From Labilibacter sediminis (lineage in GTDB: Bacteria > Bacteroidota > Bacteroidia > Bacteroidales > Marinilabiliaceae): a DNA stretch of 64,000 nt. Every line of letters begins with the position of its first letter. Within the stretch, counting starts at the first letter, position 1. Location: the NCBI RefSeq assembly GCF_005877885.1, contig NZ_VCHY01000012.1, positions 62,001 to 126,000 on the forward strand. Direction: 5' to 3'. Shown here piece after piece: positions 55,638-64,000 of the stretch. Under the pieces are notes generated by a model. That model worked only from the letters and a program-made list of their open reading frames with translations, had not been told where the DNA came from and made no database searches. The position numbers and the translations under genes are program-made.

Positions 55638-56186
55638 TTAAAACGGGATTTCTGTTTCTGATAATTTCTTTAACACTTTATCTTTCTCCGACAATAAGAT
55701 AGAATCATGATCAATCTTCCAGTCAATATCTAATTCCGGATCATCCCAAGCAATGCCTGCATCATGATCCGGTGCATACCAGTTATCAACCTTATACTGA
55801 AAAATAGCTGATTTACTTAACACAACAAACCCATGAGCAAAACCTCGAGGTACAAAAAATTGTCGTTTATTCTCATCTGAAAGTTCTACTGAAACATGCT
55901 TCCCAAAAGTAGGAGAACCTTTACGAATATCAACTGCAACATCAAGTACCTTTCCTTCAATACATCTCACCAGCTTTGCCTGATCAAAAGGAGGTCGCTG
56001 AAAATGCAAACCTCTTAATACACCAAAACTTGATCTTGACTCATTATCCTGAACAAATTCAATTTCACGAACATTCTCAGCGAATCTTTTGTAATTGAAT
56101 GACTCAAAAAAGTATCCTCTTGAATCCCCAAAAACCTTTGGCTCTATTATTACTAATCCTTCAATATCTGTTTTTACAAACTGCAT
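55638..56186 (-). CDS. rfbC: dTDP-4-dehydrorhamnose 3,5-epimerase
   Basis: 182 residues, standard length. VLRGLHFQRPPFDQAKLVRC carries the catalytic His of the cupin; VDIRKGSPTFGKHVSVELSD and PRGFAHGFVVLS are the next family blocks. It epimerises C3 and C5 to give dTDP-4-keto-L-rhamnose. It has 2 bp spacing after rfbA. The usual next enzyme, the RfbD reductase, is not in the window. Confidence 0.96.
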   Translation of the reverse strand: MQFVKTDIEGLVIIEPKVFGDSRGYFFESFNYKRFAENVREIEFVQDNESRSSFGVLRGLHFQRPPFDQAKLVRCIEGKVLDVAVDIRKGSPTFGKHVSVELSDENKRQFFVPRGFAHGFVVLSKSAIFQYKVDNWYAPDHDAGIAWDDPELDIDWKIDHDSILLSEKDKVLKKLSETEIPF

Positions 56187-56188
56187 AT

Positions 56189-57064
56189 CTATCTTTCTGC
56201 TATTGACAATAAATATTGTCCGTATTGATTTTTACTTAACTTATTTCCCTGTTTTATCAACTGCTCTCGGTCAATCCAACCTTGGTTATAAGCAATTTCT
56301 TCCGGGCATGCAACCTTTAAACCAATTCTTTTTTCCAATGTCTCTATAAAATGACTGGCTTCCAATAAAGATTCATGTGTTCCAGTATCTAACCAGGCAA
56401 ATCCACGGCCCATTAATTCGACCTTTAGTCTATTCTCGTCAAGGTATTCCTGATTTACAGTAGTGATTTCAAGTTCTCCTCGATCACTTGGTTTTATGGT
56501 TTGAGCAACTTTTACAACATCATTCGGATAGAAGTACAATCCAACCACAGCATAGTTCGACTTTGGTTTTTCAGGTTTTTCCTCTATTGTAGTCACACTT
56601 CCTTCCTTGTCAAACGTACACACACCATAACGCTCAGGATCACTTACCCAATAACCAAATACAGCTGCTTTATTTTCATTTGACACTGTTTTTACAGCAT
56701 TACATAAAAGCTCAACAAATCCATGTCCGTAGAAAATATTATCGCCTAGCACTAAACATACATCATCATCTCCAATAAATTCCTTGCCCAAAATAAAGGC
56801 TTGGGCTAAGCCGTCCGGAGAAGGCTGTACTACATATTTCAATTGAATCCCCCATTGACTGCCATTTCCCAGCAATCTTTTAAAACCGCTTTGATCTTCC
56901 GGGGTAGTAATGATTAATATTTCTCTTATACCTGCAAGCATGAGTACAGATAAGGGGTAATATATCATTGGCTTATCAAAAACTGGTAAAAGTTGTTTTG
57001 ATGTGGCTAATGTGATAGGGTGTAAACGTGTGCCTGAGCCTCCGGCTAGTATGATGCCTTTCAT
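56189..57064 (-). CDS. rfbA: Glucose-1-phosphate thymidylyltransferase
   Basis: 291 residues. The signature is [20 protein letters not shown] followed by [26 protein letters not shown] and [20 protein letters not shown] are further RmlA blocks, and [18 protein letters not shown] is near the C-terminus. It forms dTDP-glucose and is the regulated first step of the dTDP-6-deoxysugar route, normally feedback-inhibited by dTDP-rhamnose (family knowledge). Confidence 0.97.
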   Translation of the reverse strand: MKGIILAGGSGTRLHPITLATSKQLLPVFDKPMIYYPLSVLMLAGIREILIITTPEDQSGFKRLLGNGSQWGIQLKYVVQPSPDGLAQAFILGKEFIGDDDVCLVLGDNIFYGHGFVELLCNAVKTVSNENKAAVFGYWVSDPERYGVCTFDKEGSVTTIEEKPEKPKSNYAVVGLYFYPNDVVKVAQTIKPSDRGELEITTVNQEYLDENRLKVELMGRGFAWLDTGTHESLLEASHFIETLEKRIGLKVACPEEIAYNQGWIDREQLIKQGNKLSKNQYGQYLLSIAER

Positions 57065-57078
57065 AAAAAGAGGTATAA

Positions 57079-58179
57079 CTAGTAAGTATTATTTATTTTT
57101 TCGTACAAAACAAGGGTTTCTTTAGCTATACTTCCCCAATTATATTTCTCTTTAATTAAATTGGAATAGTCTTTAAAAGTTTCTCCCTTTAGTTTTTCTT
57201 TTATTTTTTCGCGAAGATTCTTGCAGTCCCCAACCTTAAAATACTCTGATGACTCCAAATTAACCATTTTGTTGGCAGGTATATCGCTAACAAGAACATT
57301 TAATCCAAACGACAAAGCTTCTAATAAGGCAATTGGTAATCCCTCATGATAGGATGGTAAAACAAATAATTTGGCATTACCAAAAATGGTTCTTAATTCA
57401 TCACCTGACTTGAATCCAGTTAAGGTAGTGTTACTTTCTGCAGCTTGTAATTTTAATTTTTTACTATATTCTGATTCATGATCGGCATCTCCTACAATAA
57501 CCAATTTCGCATCTATATTCATACCTGCATAAGCCTCAATTAAATCATGAAAACCCTTTTCAGGGACAAAACGACCAACTGCAACAATATATTCATCAGA
57601 CTTTAAACTATAGTATTCCAACAAAGAATTATTTTGTGGTACCATTTCTATATTCACTCCATTATAAATCAAGGCAGTCTTTGCTTTCTGATATCTGCTT
57701 TTAACTATCTCATCAATCACTTTAGATATAACTATTACTTTATTTGCAAATCTGATACCTAAGTATTCTCCAAGCTTAAGTATTGATTTTGCAAGCCTAT
57801 TCCATTTCTGTCGATCATAATCTGGCCCATGGTGAGTCATTACAACCTTTAAGCCCAACAACCTGGCAAACGGAATCATTATAGCCGGCCCAATAGCATG
57901 CACATGCAGCAAATCAGCTTTTACCTTCTTGGCATATATAACAGCTAAAAAAGTATGAATAATTGCCTCCAAGCTTTTTTGTTTTGGTGTCCATATATCT
58001 TTCAATTTAACACCTTTATATACTGAGCGAACAGGTGATTCTTCAACATACGCCTTACGCCGAATTAAAATAATCTCGTGCCCCAAATTAACTATTCTGG
58101 GATATAATTCCTGACAATGTGTTTCAACCCCACCCAATATATTTGGAATACCCCTGGTTCCGGTAACTACAATCTTCAT
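57079..58179 (-). CDS. Glycosyltransferase family 4
   Basis: 366 residues. The N-terminal [20 protein letters not shown] is typical of GT4 enzymes with a GG.E loop. [40 protein letters not shown] and [20 protein letters not shown] (E-x7-E) follow. It belongs to the locus's assembly set. Its ATG overlaps the stop of the flavoprotein gene by 1 bp (TAATG), so translation is coupled. Confidence 0.92.
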   Translation of the reverse strand: MKIVVTGTRGIPNILGGVETHCQELYPRIVNLGHEIILIRRKAYVEESPVRSVYKGVKLKDIWTPKQKSLEAIIHTFLAVIYAKKVKADLLHVHAIGPAIMIPFARLLGLKVVMTHHGPDYDRQKWNRLAKSILKLGEYLGIRFANKVIVISKVIDEIVKSRYQKAKTALIYNGVNIEMVPQNNSLLEYYSLKSDEYIVAVGRFVPEKGFHDLIEAYAGMNIDAKLVIVGDADHESEYSKKLKLQAAESNTTLTGFKSGDELRTIFGNAKLFVLPSYHEGLPIALLEALSFGLNVLVSDIPANKMVNLESSEYFKVGDCKNLREKIKEKLKGETFKDYSNLIKEKYNWGSIAKETLVLYEKINNTY

Positions 58180-58817
58180 TAGAAATAGCCTTCTGTTTTA
58201 ATTTTATCTCGCTTAACACCCTTATCTTCCAATAATTCATAAACCTCATCCAACATCTCATAACTTCCACAAATGTAAAAATAGTCAAATTGATCAACTT
58301 TAATATTCTTCATAGCCTTGGTGACTCTTCCCATCACATCTCCTTCCTCCGTTCGGCTTGTACATAAAGTGATGCTTTCGCTATTGTAAAAGTTTAAATC
58401 ATAGGCTTCGCTTAAGTCTTTAACTCCATGGTACAGATGGTAATTTAAATTCGGATAAGATTCAATGAATGAATGAAACGGAGCAATGCCCGTTCCGGTG
58501 GCAATTAAACAAAGCTTTTCTCCATTATAATTATCTGGCAGACAAAAATAACCTCTTGGTTTGCCTACCTTTATTTCGTTACCTGGTTTTAATCGTTTTA
58601 GTTTAGGTGTGACTAGTCCATTGGGAATTTCTTTAACCAATATTTCCAGGTAATCTTTTCCTACACCATTATATATCGAGTAAGGGCGATTCTCATCTCC
58701 AGGCAATCCAACAGAAATATGTAAACCTGGCTCAAAATTCTTTCCTTCCCTATTGAATCTTAAAATAAAAGCGGTTTTTGATACCGCTCTTACATTTAAA
58801 ACTTTATGAATTTTCAT
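58179..58817 (-). CDS. Ferredoxin-NAD(P)+ reductase-like flavoprotein
   Basis: 212 residues from ATG 58815-58817; a TTG at 58841 would overlap the radical-SAM gene and is less likely. RPYSIYN (44-50) is the FAD R-x-Y-S motif, GTGIAPF (108-114) the NAD(P) site, and ICGSYEML (182-189) the C-terminal pyridine-nucleotide motif. No plant-type 2Fe-2S cysteines exist, so it needs an outside partner. It is sandwiched between a radical-SAM enzyme and a glycosyltransferase, and may supply electrons to the former (inference). Confidence 0.85.
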   Translation of the reverse strand: MKIHKVLNVRAVSKTAFILRFNREGKNFEPGLHISVGLPGDENRPYSIYNGVGKDYLEILVKEIPNGLVTPKLKRLKPGNEIKVGKPRGYFCLPDNYNGEKLCLIATGTGIAPFHSFIESYPNLNYHLYHGVKDLSEAYDLNFYNSESITLCTSRTEEGDVMGRVTKAMKNIKVDQFDYFYICGSYEMLDEVYELLEDKGVKRDKIKTEGYF

Positions 58818-58830
58818 AAAAATACTATAT

Positions 58831-59961
58831 CTATTCTTCAACCAAAGGCAGTGATGGATCAGGTTTTACACCCTTTGTATCTGTATAAGGTGTCATCCTT
58901 GAAAAATCAAGATCTCCCTGACGGGAATCTTGTCCCACATTATAATATGGGATATCATTTACGCAAACAGATTTTCCCAACAATGATTTTATCTTGTGCT
59001 TCACCACCCACTTAACCGGATGCTTAATATACTTTTTCATCACGGGAGCTGCAGTCCCTACCATCCAACAATTTTTTGGACACTGTCTTACTTTATCTCG
59101 CACGCTTTGAGCTTGTTCTCCATACCATAGGTCCTCAAACTTATCAAAGTCTTTGATATTTCCCATGCTTTCTTTCCATATCTTATCTTCCAAACCATTA
59201 CACGGATAAACATCTCCATAAGGTTCAATAAAGAAATTGGCGGTACCCGCTTCACAAGGCAACATGCGCTTACCTCCATGGATGTAATTAATTAATCCCA
59301 GGTTAAAGAATGCTCGGAACCAACTCTTGGGGCTATTCTCCTTTAGTAAGTTGTTAATCAACGTCTCAAAATTTTGGGTAACCTCATCTTTATTGGTCAC
59401 CACATTATCTTCTTTATGAAAATAATAAGAATTGTGAAAAGAAGCAGTCGCAAACTCCATCTCCATATCCTTGGCCAACCTATACAACCAAAGCATATCA
59501 TCTGAATTTTGGTTTGACACCGTAATGCCAAAACCAATATCTTTTACTCCCAGTTCCTTTAGTTTTAATAACAGACGCATTCCTTTATCAAAACCGCCAA
59601 CTTTACCCCTTAAATCATCATTACGCTCTGCAAGTCCTTCGATACTTACGCGGATTCCAATATTAGGGAATTTTTTTGCCAGCTTAATAATTCGATCATA
59701 ATGCCAACCGGAAGTTGAAATTACCACCCGAGGAGCTTTCCTAAAAGCTACCTCAACCAGCTCTTCGAGATCTCTACGTTGAAAAGGCTCACCTCCGGTA
59801 ATATTTATAAATTTAAGTTTAGGCAACTTTTCTAAATCTTTGGCAGTAATTTCCTTAGTTTCATCCGATGGATATTGCCATATATTACACATCTTACAAC
59901 GCATCTGGCACCTATAAGTGGTGATGATCGATACGTCTGTTGGCATTCCTATTTTTTGCAT
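58831..59961 (-). CDS. Radical-SAM protein with SPASM-like C-terminus
   Basis: 376 residues. The C-x3-C-x2-C cluster motif is Cys18, Cys22 and Cys25 in YRCQMRCKMCNIW. The SAM-binding GGEP is at 56-59. SIEGLAERNDDLRG matches the radical-SAM core of the MoaA/AlbB-like group. C-terminal cysteines 236, 254, 294 and 298 could bind an auxiliary cluster. The substrate is unknown. In a glycan locus it might modify a sugar, lipid or attached peptide. It lies 13 bp before the flavoprotein gene. Confidence 0.9.
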   Translation of the reverse strand: MQKIGMPTDVSIITTYRCQMRCKMCNIWQYPSDETKEITAKDLEKLPKLKFINITGGEPFQRRDLEELVEVAFRKAPRVVISTSGWHYDRIIKLAKKFPNIGIRVSIEGLAERNDDLRGKVGGFDKGMRLLLKLKELGVKDIGFGITVSNQNSDDMLWLYRLAKDMEMEFATASFHNSYYFHKEDNVVTNKDEVTQNFETLINNLLKENSPKSWFRAFFNLGLINYIHGGKRMLPCEAGTANFFIEPYGDVYPCNGLEDKIWKESMGNIKDFDKFEDLWYGEQAQSVRDKVRQCPKNCWMVGTAAPVMKKYIKHPVKWVVKHKIKSLLGKSVCVNDIPYYNVGQDSRQGDLDFSRMTPYTDTKGVKPDPSLPLVEE

Positions 59962-60065
59962 GTTTCGTTTTTCTAACTATTTTATCTATAACTCTTATGA
60001 GAACCACAACAACTAAACTCCTCTATTTGTTCATATATTAAAGGCAAGTTAACTCATTTAATATT

Positions 60066-61199
60066 TTAGAAAATTAAGCTACTTAAATAATCTTGGTAAT
60101 ACTCATTTCCAATGACCTCCCAATTATAAATATTATCTACATGTTTTATCCTCTTAGTTCTTGATTCTTTTGAAATAAAATTATCTTCATAAAACCGAAT
60201 CGCATCAATCCATTGAATTTTATTCAATGGTGCACAGCTACCCAGCTCTTTACTTTCCAAAATGGTACATGGGCCAGCTTCTGGTGTTGCTACTACAGTT
60301 ACTCCGTTTGCAAGTGCTTCTAAAATAACCATACCATATATTTCATATCGTGTTGGTAACACAAGGCATTGAATATATGGAAAAATATTTGCTATCTTAT
60401 TATTTGCTATATTCTTATACCTGAGTACATCTTTAATCAATCCTTCATCTTTAATCATTTGATCCACCAAACTATTTTCCGGTCCACTCCCTACCAAAAC
60501 CAATCCATAGCCTTCTTCCTTAAGTTCTTTCAATACTGACAACAAAAATGGTATATCTCTGCGCCTTTCTATTGCTCCTATGTAAAACAGAAGCTTCGGG
60601 TGAGTCCTTTTAAATACTTCAACCTCTTCAATTAGTTTTTTATCAAATTCTGATTTAACATGATTCAATCCAACAGCAAGCACATGAGCATAATCGTATC
60701 CTTTCTTTTTTAAATAATCTGCAGCATCCTGAGTTTTAGCAATTTTAAGATCTGCATATTTATTTATTGTGTTGGCAAATAAACGGTCATATACAAATTG
60801 CATTAACTTAGCAATCTTTCCTGAAAAGTCACGATACATCCCTTGCCATAAAATAGTCTTTACACCATTTTTTTTTAACGCTTTGAATAAAAAAGGAAGC
60901 ATCATTTGCGATTCATCTAGCAACTGAACAATGTTATACCCTCCATCACATAGTTGATTTTTAAGATCCGGGTAATACATGATCTCCTTAAAAACCCTCT
61001 TCCCTTTTAACGGTTTTATAATAACCTTGGCTCCCTCTTGTTCTTCAACTATAATTTCATCAACTAAATTTGAAAAACGTGCATAGATATCAGTACTTAC
61101 ACCAAATTTAAGTACTGATTTAGCTAGACCTATTTCTTGTATATTATATGATCCAAACCTTAATTGGTTAGAGGCAGTTCGCACTAATGCCAGTTTCAT
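60066..61199 (-). CDS. Glycosyltransferase family 4
   Basis: 377 residues. The N-terminus (MKLALVRTASNQLRFGSYNI) is unlike the typical GT4 start, but the C-terminal domain is clear: LLFYIGAIERRRDIPFLLSV, YGLVLVGSGPENSLVDQMI and PTRYEIYGMVILEALANGVT, with the E-x7-E pattern. It overlaps the upstream glycosyltransferase gene by 4 bp. Donor and linkage are unknown. Confidence 0.85.
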   Translation of the reverse strand: MKLALVRTASNQLRFGSYNIQEIGLAKSVLKFGVSTDIYARFSNLVDEIIVEEQEGAKVIIKPLKGKRVFKEIMYYPDLKNQLCDGGYNIVQLLDESQMMLPFLFKALKKNGVKTILWQGMYRDFSGKIAKLMQFVYDRLFANTINKYADLKIAKTQDAADYLKKKGYDYAHVLAVGLNHVKSEFDKKLIEEVEVFKRTHPKLLFYIGAIERRRDIPFLLSVLKELKEEGYGLVLVGSGPENSLVDQMIKDEGLIKDVLRYKNIANNKIANIFPYIQCLVLPTRYEIYGMVILEALANGVTVVATPEAGPCTILESKELGSCAPLNKIQWIDAIRFYEDNFISKESRTKRIKHVDNIYNWEVIGNEYYQDYLSSLIF

Positions 61200-62179
61200 G
61201 ATTCTATATGTTTTATTATTTTGGAAGGTATCTCACCCCAAGTGTTTTTCGCTAAATATTTACCAATACATTTATCACTTACTTTATCATTAAATTCTAC
61301 TTGTTCCAAATCATTAAACGATTCATAACAAGTAACTATTGGTTGTAAATCCTCAAATGCACCGCCTTTAGGTCCAATAATTTTTTTATTAAAATTTAAA
61401 CTATAGACCATAGCACCGGAACTAAGTACTGAATCCAACTTATATGTAAATAAGATAGCTTTTGTGGATCTTAACTCATGTTTCAATTCCTCATCTGTAA
61501 GAAATCTATTTAGATAAGAGATATTAGGAGTTAATTCAGCTTGAATTTCTTTTTCATATTCTTTGTCAGGACAGAAACCACAAATTAAAATTTTCATCGC
61601 GCTAAATTTTGGCGACTCTTTCACGAATTCTAAAAATTGTGCAATATTTTTATACCTTGCGATTGTACCCCAAATAACAATATCCCATTTTTCTGGCAAA
61701 GGTTCGTATAACTCTGTTGAATATACGGGATGTGGCACATACCTAACTTTATTACTGGCCTTACCTCCATATTTTACTTTTACAAAATCCTTTCCCTCAT
61801 TAGCATGGCAAATAATAATATCAGCACTCCTGGCAGCTACCCACATACAATATAAGGCCAGTTTACTCTTTACTCTGTGAGGTTTCTTATTATGAATTAC
61901 CCAGACAATTTTCTTTCGCAATAGTTTTAATGTTGTTATTGCAAAAAAAAATATTAATACCTGAAAAAAACCTTTCTGCTTGGTTATAATTAAATCGACC
62001 CAATGTAGAATAAAACATTCAGCTTTCAGGTTAAAAAAAACACTAATGATTCCTAACTTTCCCTTGTTATTGAATACATTATGTGTTTTGTGAAAAGCAT
62101 CCGAAAAGTCTCGAATATATGTATTCCCGGATTTATCTCGCTCTGGAGTATAAGTAGGATATATGTAGAATTTTTTCAT
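61196..62179 (-). CDS. Glycosyltransferase, GT-B type
   Basis: 327 residues. MKKFYIYPTYTPERDKSGNT opens the protein, a hydrophobic patch (KGFFQVLIFFFAITTLKLL) lies near residue 70-90, and the C-terminal half has EKWDIVIWGTIARYKNIAQF, MKILICGFCPDK and LFTYKLDSVLSSGAMVYSLN. This resembles GT-B sugar transferases that act at the membrane, with a degenerate GT4 motif. It is joined by 4-bp overlaps to the genes on both sides. Confidence 0.75.
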   Translation of the reverse strand: MKKFYIYPTYTPERDKSGNTYIRDFSDAFHKTHNVFNNKGKLGIISVFFNLKAECFILHWVDLIITKQKGFFQVLIFFFAITTLKLLRKKIVWVIHNKKPHRVKSKLALYCMWVAARSADIIICHANEGKDFVKVKYGGKASNKVRYVPHPVYSTELYEPLPEKWDIVIWGTIARYKNIAQFLEFVKESPKFSAMKILICGFCPDKEYEKEIQAELTPNISYLNRFLTDEELKHELRSTKAILFTYKLDSVLSSGAMVYSLNFNKKIIGPKGGAFEDLQPIVTCYESFNDLEQVEFNDKVSDKCIGKYLAKNTWGEIPSKIIKHIES

Positions 62180-63117
62180 ATTCTTTGCACCTTATACACA
62201 TGATAATATTTTTTTATAAAATATTTGAACAACCCAAGCTTCTTATTCTTAATAAATTCATTTTCTAAATGATGCATTATATCACTACCTATTACATCTT
62301 TAAAACTATTTAATCTAATTAAATACCAAAGATATAACCTTAAAGAAATAACAAATGATTTCAACTTTGATGTTGATTTAATATCTGTTACTAACCAATC
62401 AGAGAATTCAATATCCGCATTCAGTTTACGTTGAACAATTAACGAATCCTTAGATATTCTTGAAATATTCACTCCGCTAGACCTCCAATGTACATTGGCA
62501 CATTTTATTGTATGAACTCCGCCCCCCTTTGATAACTGATACCAAGTTGCATCATCTGAATTCCATGCCAAATCAAAATTTACGAATCCTCCATTATTCC
62601 AAAAAAATTCTTTCTCAAAAATATATTCCACAACAAAGCTTGATAGATTACCACTTATTTTCCCCTTTATAAATTCGGAAGGTGAAAGTTTTTCAGGAAA
62701 CTCTTGTGCTTTATTGAGAAATTTATTGTCCTTATCAACTATCTTAACATCAAAATGGAACAATTTTATTTTATTATTAGCTAATAGTTCTTTGTAAAAA
62801 GCTTCAACACAGTTTTTCTCCATAATATCATCATCGGAAAAAAGCCAGATCCATTTTTCTCTTTCTGCAAGTTTTATACATCTATGCCACTGGGCTACCA
62901 AACTTTCACCTCCAAGATTTTCCTTGAATTTTTTATAGGTATAGTCTATTCTACCTTTAAACCTTTCAACAACTTCTTCTAAATTAAATGGAGAATTATC
63001 ATCCCCAATATATACCCGAAATCTTTTGTCTGTTTGCTCACTCAATGATTCTAAAGTTTCCTCTAAAAAATCTCTCTTATATGCAGGAATAATAATGGCA
63101 AGTTCTTTATCTTTCAT
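62176..63117 (-). CDS. Glycosyltransferase family 2
   Basis: 313 residues, GT-A fold. LAIIIPAYKRDFLEETLESL, then RVYIGDDNSPFNLEEVVERF with the first Asp pair, and WIWLFSDDDIMEKNCVEAFY with the metal-binding DDD. SDDATWYQLSKGGGVHTIK suggests an inverting transferase. It overlaps the downstream glycosyltransferase gene by 4 bp. Confidence 0.9.
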   Translation of the reverse strand: MKDKELAIIIPAYKRDFLEETLESLSEQTDKRFRVYIGDDNSPFNLEEVVERFKGRIDYTYKKFKENLGGESLVAQWHRCIKLAEREKWIWLFSDDDIMEKNCVEAFYKELLANNKIKLFHFDVKIVDKDNKFLNKAQEFPEKLSPSEFIKGKISGNLSSFVVEYIFEKEFFWNNGGFVNFDLAWNSDDATWYQLSKGGGVHTIKCANVHWRSSGVNISRISKDSLIVQRKLNADIEFSDWLVTDIKSTSKLKSFVISLRLYLWYLIRLNSFKDVIGSDIMHHLENEFIKNKKLGLFKYFIKKYYHVYKVQRI

Positions 63118-63145
63118 TTAATATACTTTTAGGCGTATTAAATTT

Positions 63146-63844
63146 TTAATCCTTATAAGCAACCTTATCATCGTCAACATCTCTCCAAACATTCTCAACT
63201 CTAACTTTTAGTGGGCTACCCGCCATTACAGTATGCGTTGGATTAGATGAATAATCCTTATTCAAGATAGAACCTGCACCAAAAATTGTATAATCAGGAG
63301 TTTTGGTTCCCTTTAGTACCATAGCCCTCGTAGGCAACCAATTATTCCTCCCTATAACTACCGGAGCATAAGGTTTACCTTTTAATTTTCCTTCCTTATC
63401 CTTTAATTTATGAAACGAGGTATCCATAATAATTACTTCCCATGCTAATCTAACATTTTCTTTAAAAGTAATGGAACAATAGGATGCCAACTTTAAAGCA
63501 GCTGTACACTTAAAATTTTCCCCAAAATCTATATTACCTGTTTTACCAATTGATATAGAAGAATTATTGCCAATTTCACATTTCCCCTTAAATGTAACAT
63601 TACCCCCATGATTTTCCCAAACACTACCACCTTTGGGATATAAGGATACTGTATTAACACCTAATTTTATCAAACCAGGTTTAATATTTTTAGATACAAT
63701 CTTAACTTTTCCCTTACATTTAAGCAATCGCACCTTATATAAAAACACAGGAAGCTTTATGGCTTGTTTTAATGGAAGATATTTAAAATTAAAATATATA
63801 GTCTTTAACCAGCTAACTGTACATACTGTTCTTATTTTTGACAT
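63146..63844 (-). CDS. Left-handed beta-helix acyltransferase-like protein
   Basis: 232 residues. The middle has hexapeptide-type turns (for example GNNSSISIGKTGNIDFGENF). The segment PVVIGRNNWLPTRAMVLKGT, then DYTIFGAGSILNKDYS and HTVMAGSPLKVR, is the end of the LbH (CysE/LacA/WcaF-like) fold. It probably O-acetylates or otherwise acylates a sugar of the repeat unit. The catalytic His is not obvious at the usual NxWIG.h site (HNC is replaced by NNW), so the donor is uncertain. Confidence 0.8.
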   Translation of the reverse strand: MSKIRTVCTVSWLKTIYFNFKYLPLKQAIKLPVFLYKVRLLKCKGKVKIVSKNIKPGLIKLGVNTVSLYPKGGSVWENHGGNVTFKGKCEIGNNSSISIGKTGNIDFGENFKCTAALKLASYCSITFKENVRLAWEVIIMDTSFHKLKDKEGKLKGKPYAPVVIGRNNWLPTRAMVLKGTKTPDYTIFGAGSILNKDYSSNPTHTVMAGSPLKVRVENVWRDVDDDKVAYKD

Positions 63845-63857
63845 CTTTTTTTAAATT

Positions 63858-64000
63858 TTATGACTTACTTAAAGTAATCTTTCTGAAATTAACTCTAAAG
63901 AAAAGGTAAACAGTTAACAATCCAATAAGGCGAACAAAGTTATCGTGACCTGCTTTGGTAAAACCAAAAAGAGAACCAATACATATTTGATAATAATAAA
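63858..64000 (-). CDS. C-terminus of a membrane protein, perhaps O-antigen polymerase or ligase (cut by right edge)
   Basis: The frame enters at the window edge and stops at 63858-63860. It reads ...GSLFGFTKAGHDNFVRLIG then LLTVYLFFRVNFRKITLSKS: a hydrophobic helix and a basic tail of about 47 residues. The position at the head of the glycosyltransferase genes and the hydrophobicity fit a Wzy or WaaL-type protein, but the fragment is too short to assign a family. Confidence 0.4.
   Translation of the reverse strand, partial: YYYQICIGSLFGFTKAGHDNFVRLIGLLTVYLFFRVNFRKITLSKS

Overview
The window is a low-GC (roughly mid-30s percent by eye) chromosomal segment of a Bacteroidota bacterium, most likely a marine Bacteroidales/Marinilabiliales-type lineage. 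This rests on gene content: Wzi and sugar-transferase capsule genes, DUF4296, DUF2807/GIN-domain and DUF4268 proteins, a ResB-type cytochrome c assembly protein, MacB-like ABC operons, a DUF177-rpmF-fabH block, and repeated TAnnTTTG-type -7 promoter boxes. No phage, complete insertion sequence or CRISPR array is visible. The genus is inference.

Layout. 1-11.5 kb is mixed housekeeping: a cytochrome c biogenesis gene cut by the left edge, an outer-membrane porin-like barrel, a small membrane protein with a DUF4268 protein, PEP carboxylase, GlnRS, FolB, tRNA-Cys and a YwbE protein. It ends in a gene-poor stretch with a broken AraC-type regulator and a trinucleotide/hairpin repeat array. 11.5-15.3 kb (minus strand) holds two glycosyltransferases, a GIN-domain lipoprotein and a PagL-like lipid A deacylase, which suggests envelope glycolipid work. 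15.5-22.8 kb is a MacB-type tripartite efflux operon (ATPase, two permeases, adaptor, TolC) with a terminator, then a second adaptor flanked by inverted copies of a dispersed repeat. 23.2-29.4 kb has a small membrane protein behind an array of 11-bp-phased GTGAC boxes. It then has a six-gene TetR-LolA-like-permease-permease-ATPase-barrel operon that looks like a complete trans-envelope carrier system.

29.6-36.8 kb (plus strand) holds rsgA, two orphan histidine kinases and the DUF177-rpmF-fabH block. 36.9-47.1 kb (minus strand) carries gltX, a B12-dependent ribonucleotide reductase, waaA, pgk, cysQ, a minimal amidohydrolase-like protein and a DUF4296 lipoprotein. 47.1-64 kb is a surface-polysaccharide locus on the minus strand. 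Read in the direction of transcription, it has the C-terminus of a membrane protein (possibly a polymerase or ligase), an acyltransferase, a GT2 enzyme and two further glycosyltransferases. A radical-SAM enzyme and a ferredoxin reductase-like flavoprotein follow, then another GT4, rfbA-rfbC-rfbB, gmd, a four-helix-bundle gene, fcl, a mannose-1-phosphate guanylyltransferase gene, wzi and the initiating sugar transferase. It should make dTDP-4-keto-rhamnose-derived and GDP-fucose precursors, assemble a repeat unit and hold capsule at the surface.

Intergenic DNA is unusually rich in structure: heptanucleotide-phased tandem repeats at five places, a four-copy dispersed repeat of 64-83 bp cores, a 176-bp element with 24-bp terminal inverted repeats, a duplicated 100-bp segment, and several operator-like palindromes. 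The best candidates for undescribed biology are the radical-SAM/flavoprotein pair, the LolA-like ABC operon, the GTGAC array and the hairpin array with a (TAG)10 expansion.
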